From Actinomycetes bacterium (GTDB lineage: Bacteria; Actinomycetota; Coriobacteriia; Anaerosomatales; Anaerosomataceae): 16,266 nucleotides of DNA. The translations under genes and the position numbers were made by a program. This document shows positions 15,370 through 16,266 of this stretch, in pieces; positions within the stretch are counted from its first letter, which is position 1; every line of letters starts with the position of its first letter. The DNA is taken from NCBI GenBank assembly GCA_021850085.1, contig JAJZRZ010000013.1:1-16266 (forward strand), written 5' to 3'. The notes beneath the pieces were generated by a model, which saw nothing but the letters and a program-made list of their open reading frames with translations, did no database searches and had not been told where the DNA came from.

Positions 15370-15535
15370 GCCTTGCCTTGCGTGGAATCGGTGTCAGCGG
15401 TTGAGCCAACACCTCAACTCCGGGAGCCTCACATCTCGCGAGGGAGTGGTATCCCCGTAAGGGGAAGCGCGAACTTGCGATGCGGGCACCCACCTGCCAC
15501 GGCAGGTTCACCCGGCCGACCACGCAGGGCGGGGT
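15370..15535 (+). ncRNA. ssrS: 6S RNA (RNA polymerase-binding regulatory RNA)
   Basis: 6S RNA folds like an open promoter and binds RNA polymerase holoenzyme, adjusting transcription in stationary phase. Bases 15370-15385 pair with 15520-15535 as an unbroken 16-pair closing stem, five pairs being G-U. Inside are the family's 3' signature GGCACCCACCTG...AGGTTCA with a small hairpin ACCTGC-CACG-GCAGGT (15492-15507), equivalent to the CACCT...AGGGTTCA part of E. coli 6S. There is also an apical arm, TCGCGAG (15436-15442) with CTTGCGA (15474-15480), and a terminal hairpin TCCCC-GTAA-GGGGA (15452-15465). Bases ~15386-15435 would form the 5' side of the central bubble. The location immediately after hisS-aspS and before rarA is that of B. 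subtilis 6S-1 (bsrA). The 166-base core fits the usual 160-200; exact ends are not certain. Confidence 0.85.
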
Positions 15536-15566
15536 TCGGCTTGCCATACAGGCCTGTGGAGGAAGC

Positions 15567-16112
15567 ATGCGCAGATTCGTCGTAGCACTCGTTGCAGCAC
15601 TGCTCGCACTCTCCCTTGCAGGGTGTGGAGGCGAAGGGGGCGAGGCCACGACCGAGGCGCCTCCGGTCGCCGCTCCCGCCGAGTCCGCTCCTCAGGCCGC
15701 CGCCGAGTACGTCACCGACCGTTCGGCGAACGACTCCGGCGATCCACCGGCGGCGTTCCCGTCGTTCGTGAACACGTCGACGCCGGCCGTCTTCCAGGAG
15801 AAGCTCGATGCCGGCAGGCCGATGCTCATCCTGTTCCAGGACGAGCGCCAGCAGGTGACGGGCACCTTCAGGGCGGAAGTGGATGCCGTCATGGAGAAGT
15901 ACCGTGGTCTGATCGACCTGCTGGTGTTCAACCTCGCCGGGAACTCGACGGATCCTGATGTCCTCGCCTCGGTCACCTATGCGGGCGAGCTTGGCGTCAG
16001 CAGCTCCCCCTACGTCATCGTGGTCGACGAGAACGGTTTCATCATCTGGCGCAACAAGGGCTTCGCCGAGCGCGGGATCATCGAGCGCGAGGTAGAACGC
16101 GCTACCCGCTGA
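15567..16112 (+). CDS. Secreted lipoprotein with thioredoxin-like fold, lacking the CXXC motif
   Basis: The 181-residue protein starts with a lipoprotein signal peptide: MRRF, a hydrophobic stretch, then the lipobox LAGC with Cys20 as lipid-anchored residue. A flexible Ala/Pro/Glu-rich linker (21-~50) leads to a domain of about 110 residues. Its core resembles thioredoxin: RPMLILFQDE (84-93) as the central strand, a helix, the strand IDLLVFNL, then GVSSSPYVIVVDENG with the cis-proline (Pro148) of the fold and IIWRNKGF. Where active thioredoxins have CXXC after the first strand, this has QDERQQVTG, so no disulfide chemistry is expected; Cys20 is the only cysteine. ATG 15567 has GGAGGA upstream and opens the signal peptide; an in-frame ATG at 15480 would lie inside the 6S RNA. 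It might bind or chaperone exported proteins, but no function is assigned. rarA follows after two bases. Confidence 0.85.
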   Translation: MRRFVVALVAALLALSLAGCGGEGGEATTEAPPVAAPAESAPQAAAEYVTDRSANDSGDPPAAFPSFVNTSTPAVFQEKLDAGRPMLILFQDERQQVTGTFRAEVDAVMEKYRGLIDLLVFNLAGNSTDPDVLASVTYAGELGVSSSPYVIVVDENGFIIWRNKGFAERGIIEREVERATR

Positions 16113-16114
16113 CC

Positions 16115-16266
16115 GTGCGGGACCTTTTCGACGACTCAGCCGAGCGGCGCCTCGAGCACGGGGCGCCGCTCGCCGCGCGCATGCGTCCGCGAACGCTCGA
16201 CGAGTTCATGGGTCAGGACGAGGCCCTCGGCCCCGGCACCGTGCTCCGTACGGCCATCGAGCTTGA
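16115..16266 (+). CDS. rarA: Replication-associated recombination protein RarA (MgsA), N-terminal part
   Basis: RarA is an AAA+ ATPase related to clamp loaders that acts at stalled replication forks. Only the first 50 codons are present, and the window ends before the Walker A motif. The sequence APLAARMRPRTLDEFMGQDE followed by LGPGTVLRTAIE is the typical RarA opening (PLA.RMRP..LDE..GQ..LLGPG..LR.AI). The start is GTG 16115, two bases after the lipoprotein stop, with no clear ribosome site, so translation is probably coupled to it. In B. subtilis the homologue (yrvN) likewise lies downstream of aspS and 6S RNA. RuvB also has a similar clamp-loader start, but the RMRP and LGPG wording favours RarA. 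Confidence 0.9.
   Translation, partial: MRDLFDDSAERRLEHGAPLAARMRPRTLDEFMGQDEALGPGTVLRTAIEL

Noticed and set aside
15480..15566. Earlier in-frame ATG (15480) for the lipoprotein gene
   Set aside because: It would place 29 residues ahead of the signal peptide and lie inside the 6S RNA; ATG 15567 has its own ribosome site and begins a normal lipoprotein signal.
1..16266. CRISPR arrays, tRNA or rRNA genes, insertion sequences, prophage or integrase genes
   Set aside because: No regularly spaced repeats, cloverleaf structures, transposase or integrase motifs or terminal inverted repeats were seen on either strand by eye.

Overview
The window is a compact, high-GC (roughly two-thirds G+C by eye) bacterial segment with every confident gene on the + strand and almost no intergenic space. 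The order secD-secF-recJ-relA-metallohydrolase-hisS-aspS-6S RNA-rarA is the housekeeping order of Gram-positive bacteria (Bacillus and clostridia carry close versions). Together with the GC content, GTG starts, a System II cytochrome c maturation pair and a RecJ fused to a helicase, this suggests a high-GC monoderm, most likely an actinobacterium of the Coriobacteriia type. The lineage is inference. Both ends of the window cut genes, so it may be a whole contig.

Bases 1-1936 hold the C-terminal part of SecD and a complete SecF, the proton-driven partners of the SecYEG translocon. The first ~100-130 bases do not read as SecD and look more like minus-strand coding, so the left edge may be a chimeric join. 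A 12-bp GC-rich stem-loop and a TAGAAT element sit between secF and the next gene, suggesting a new transcription unit.

Bases 2012-8502 hold a very large recombination protein (RecJ single-strand nuclease, then a HIRAN domain, then a RecQ-like helicase, in one 1215-residue chain), a bifunctional Rel (p)ppGpp synthetase/hydrolase and a glyoxalase II-like metallo-hydrolase. The apt and dtd genes that flank relA in Bacillus are absent.

Bases 8506-12039 hold a LuxE-type acyl-protein synthetase translationally coupled to resB and then ccsA, the two membrane proteins of System II cytochrome c haem ligation. This three-gene block sits where the conserved order would go straight to hisS. No other lux gene and no cytochrome is present, so the role of the LuxE protein is open.

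Bases 12149-16266 hold hisS and aspS (overlapping by 8 bases, with AspRS residues pointing to a non-discriminating enzyme), then an intergenic region that folds as 6S RNA with its own likely promoter, a secreted lipoprotein with a thioredoxin-like fold lacking the CXXC pair, and the first 50 codons of rarA. No tRNA, rRNA, CRISPR array, insertion sequence or phage gene was seen.
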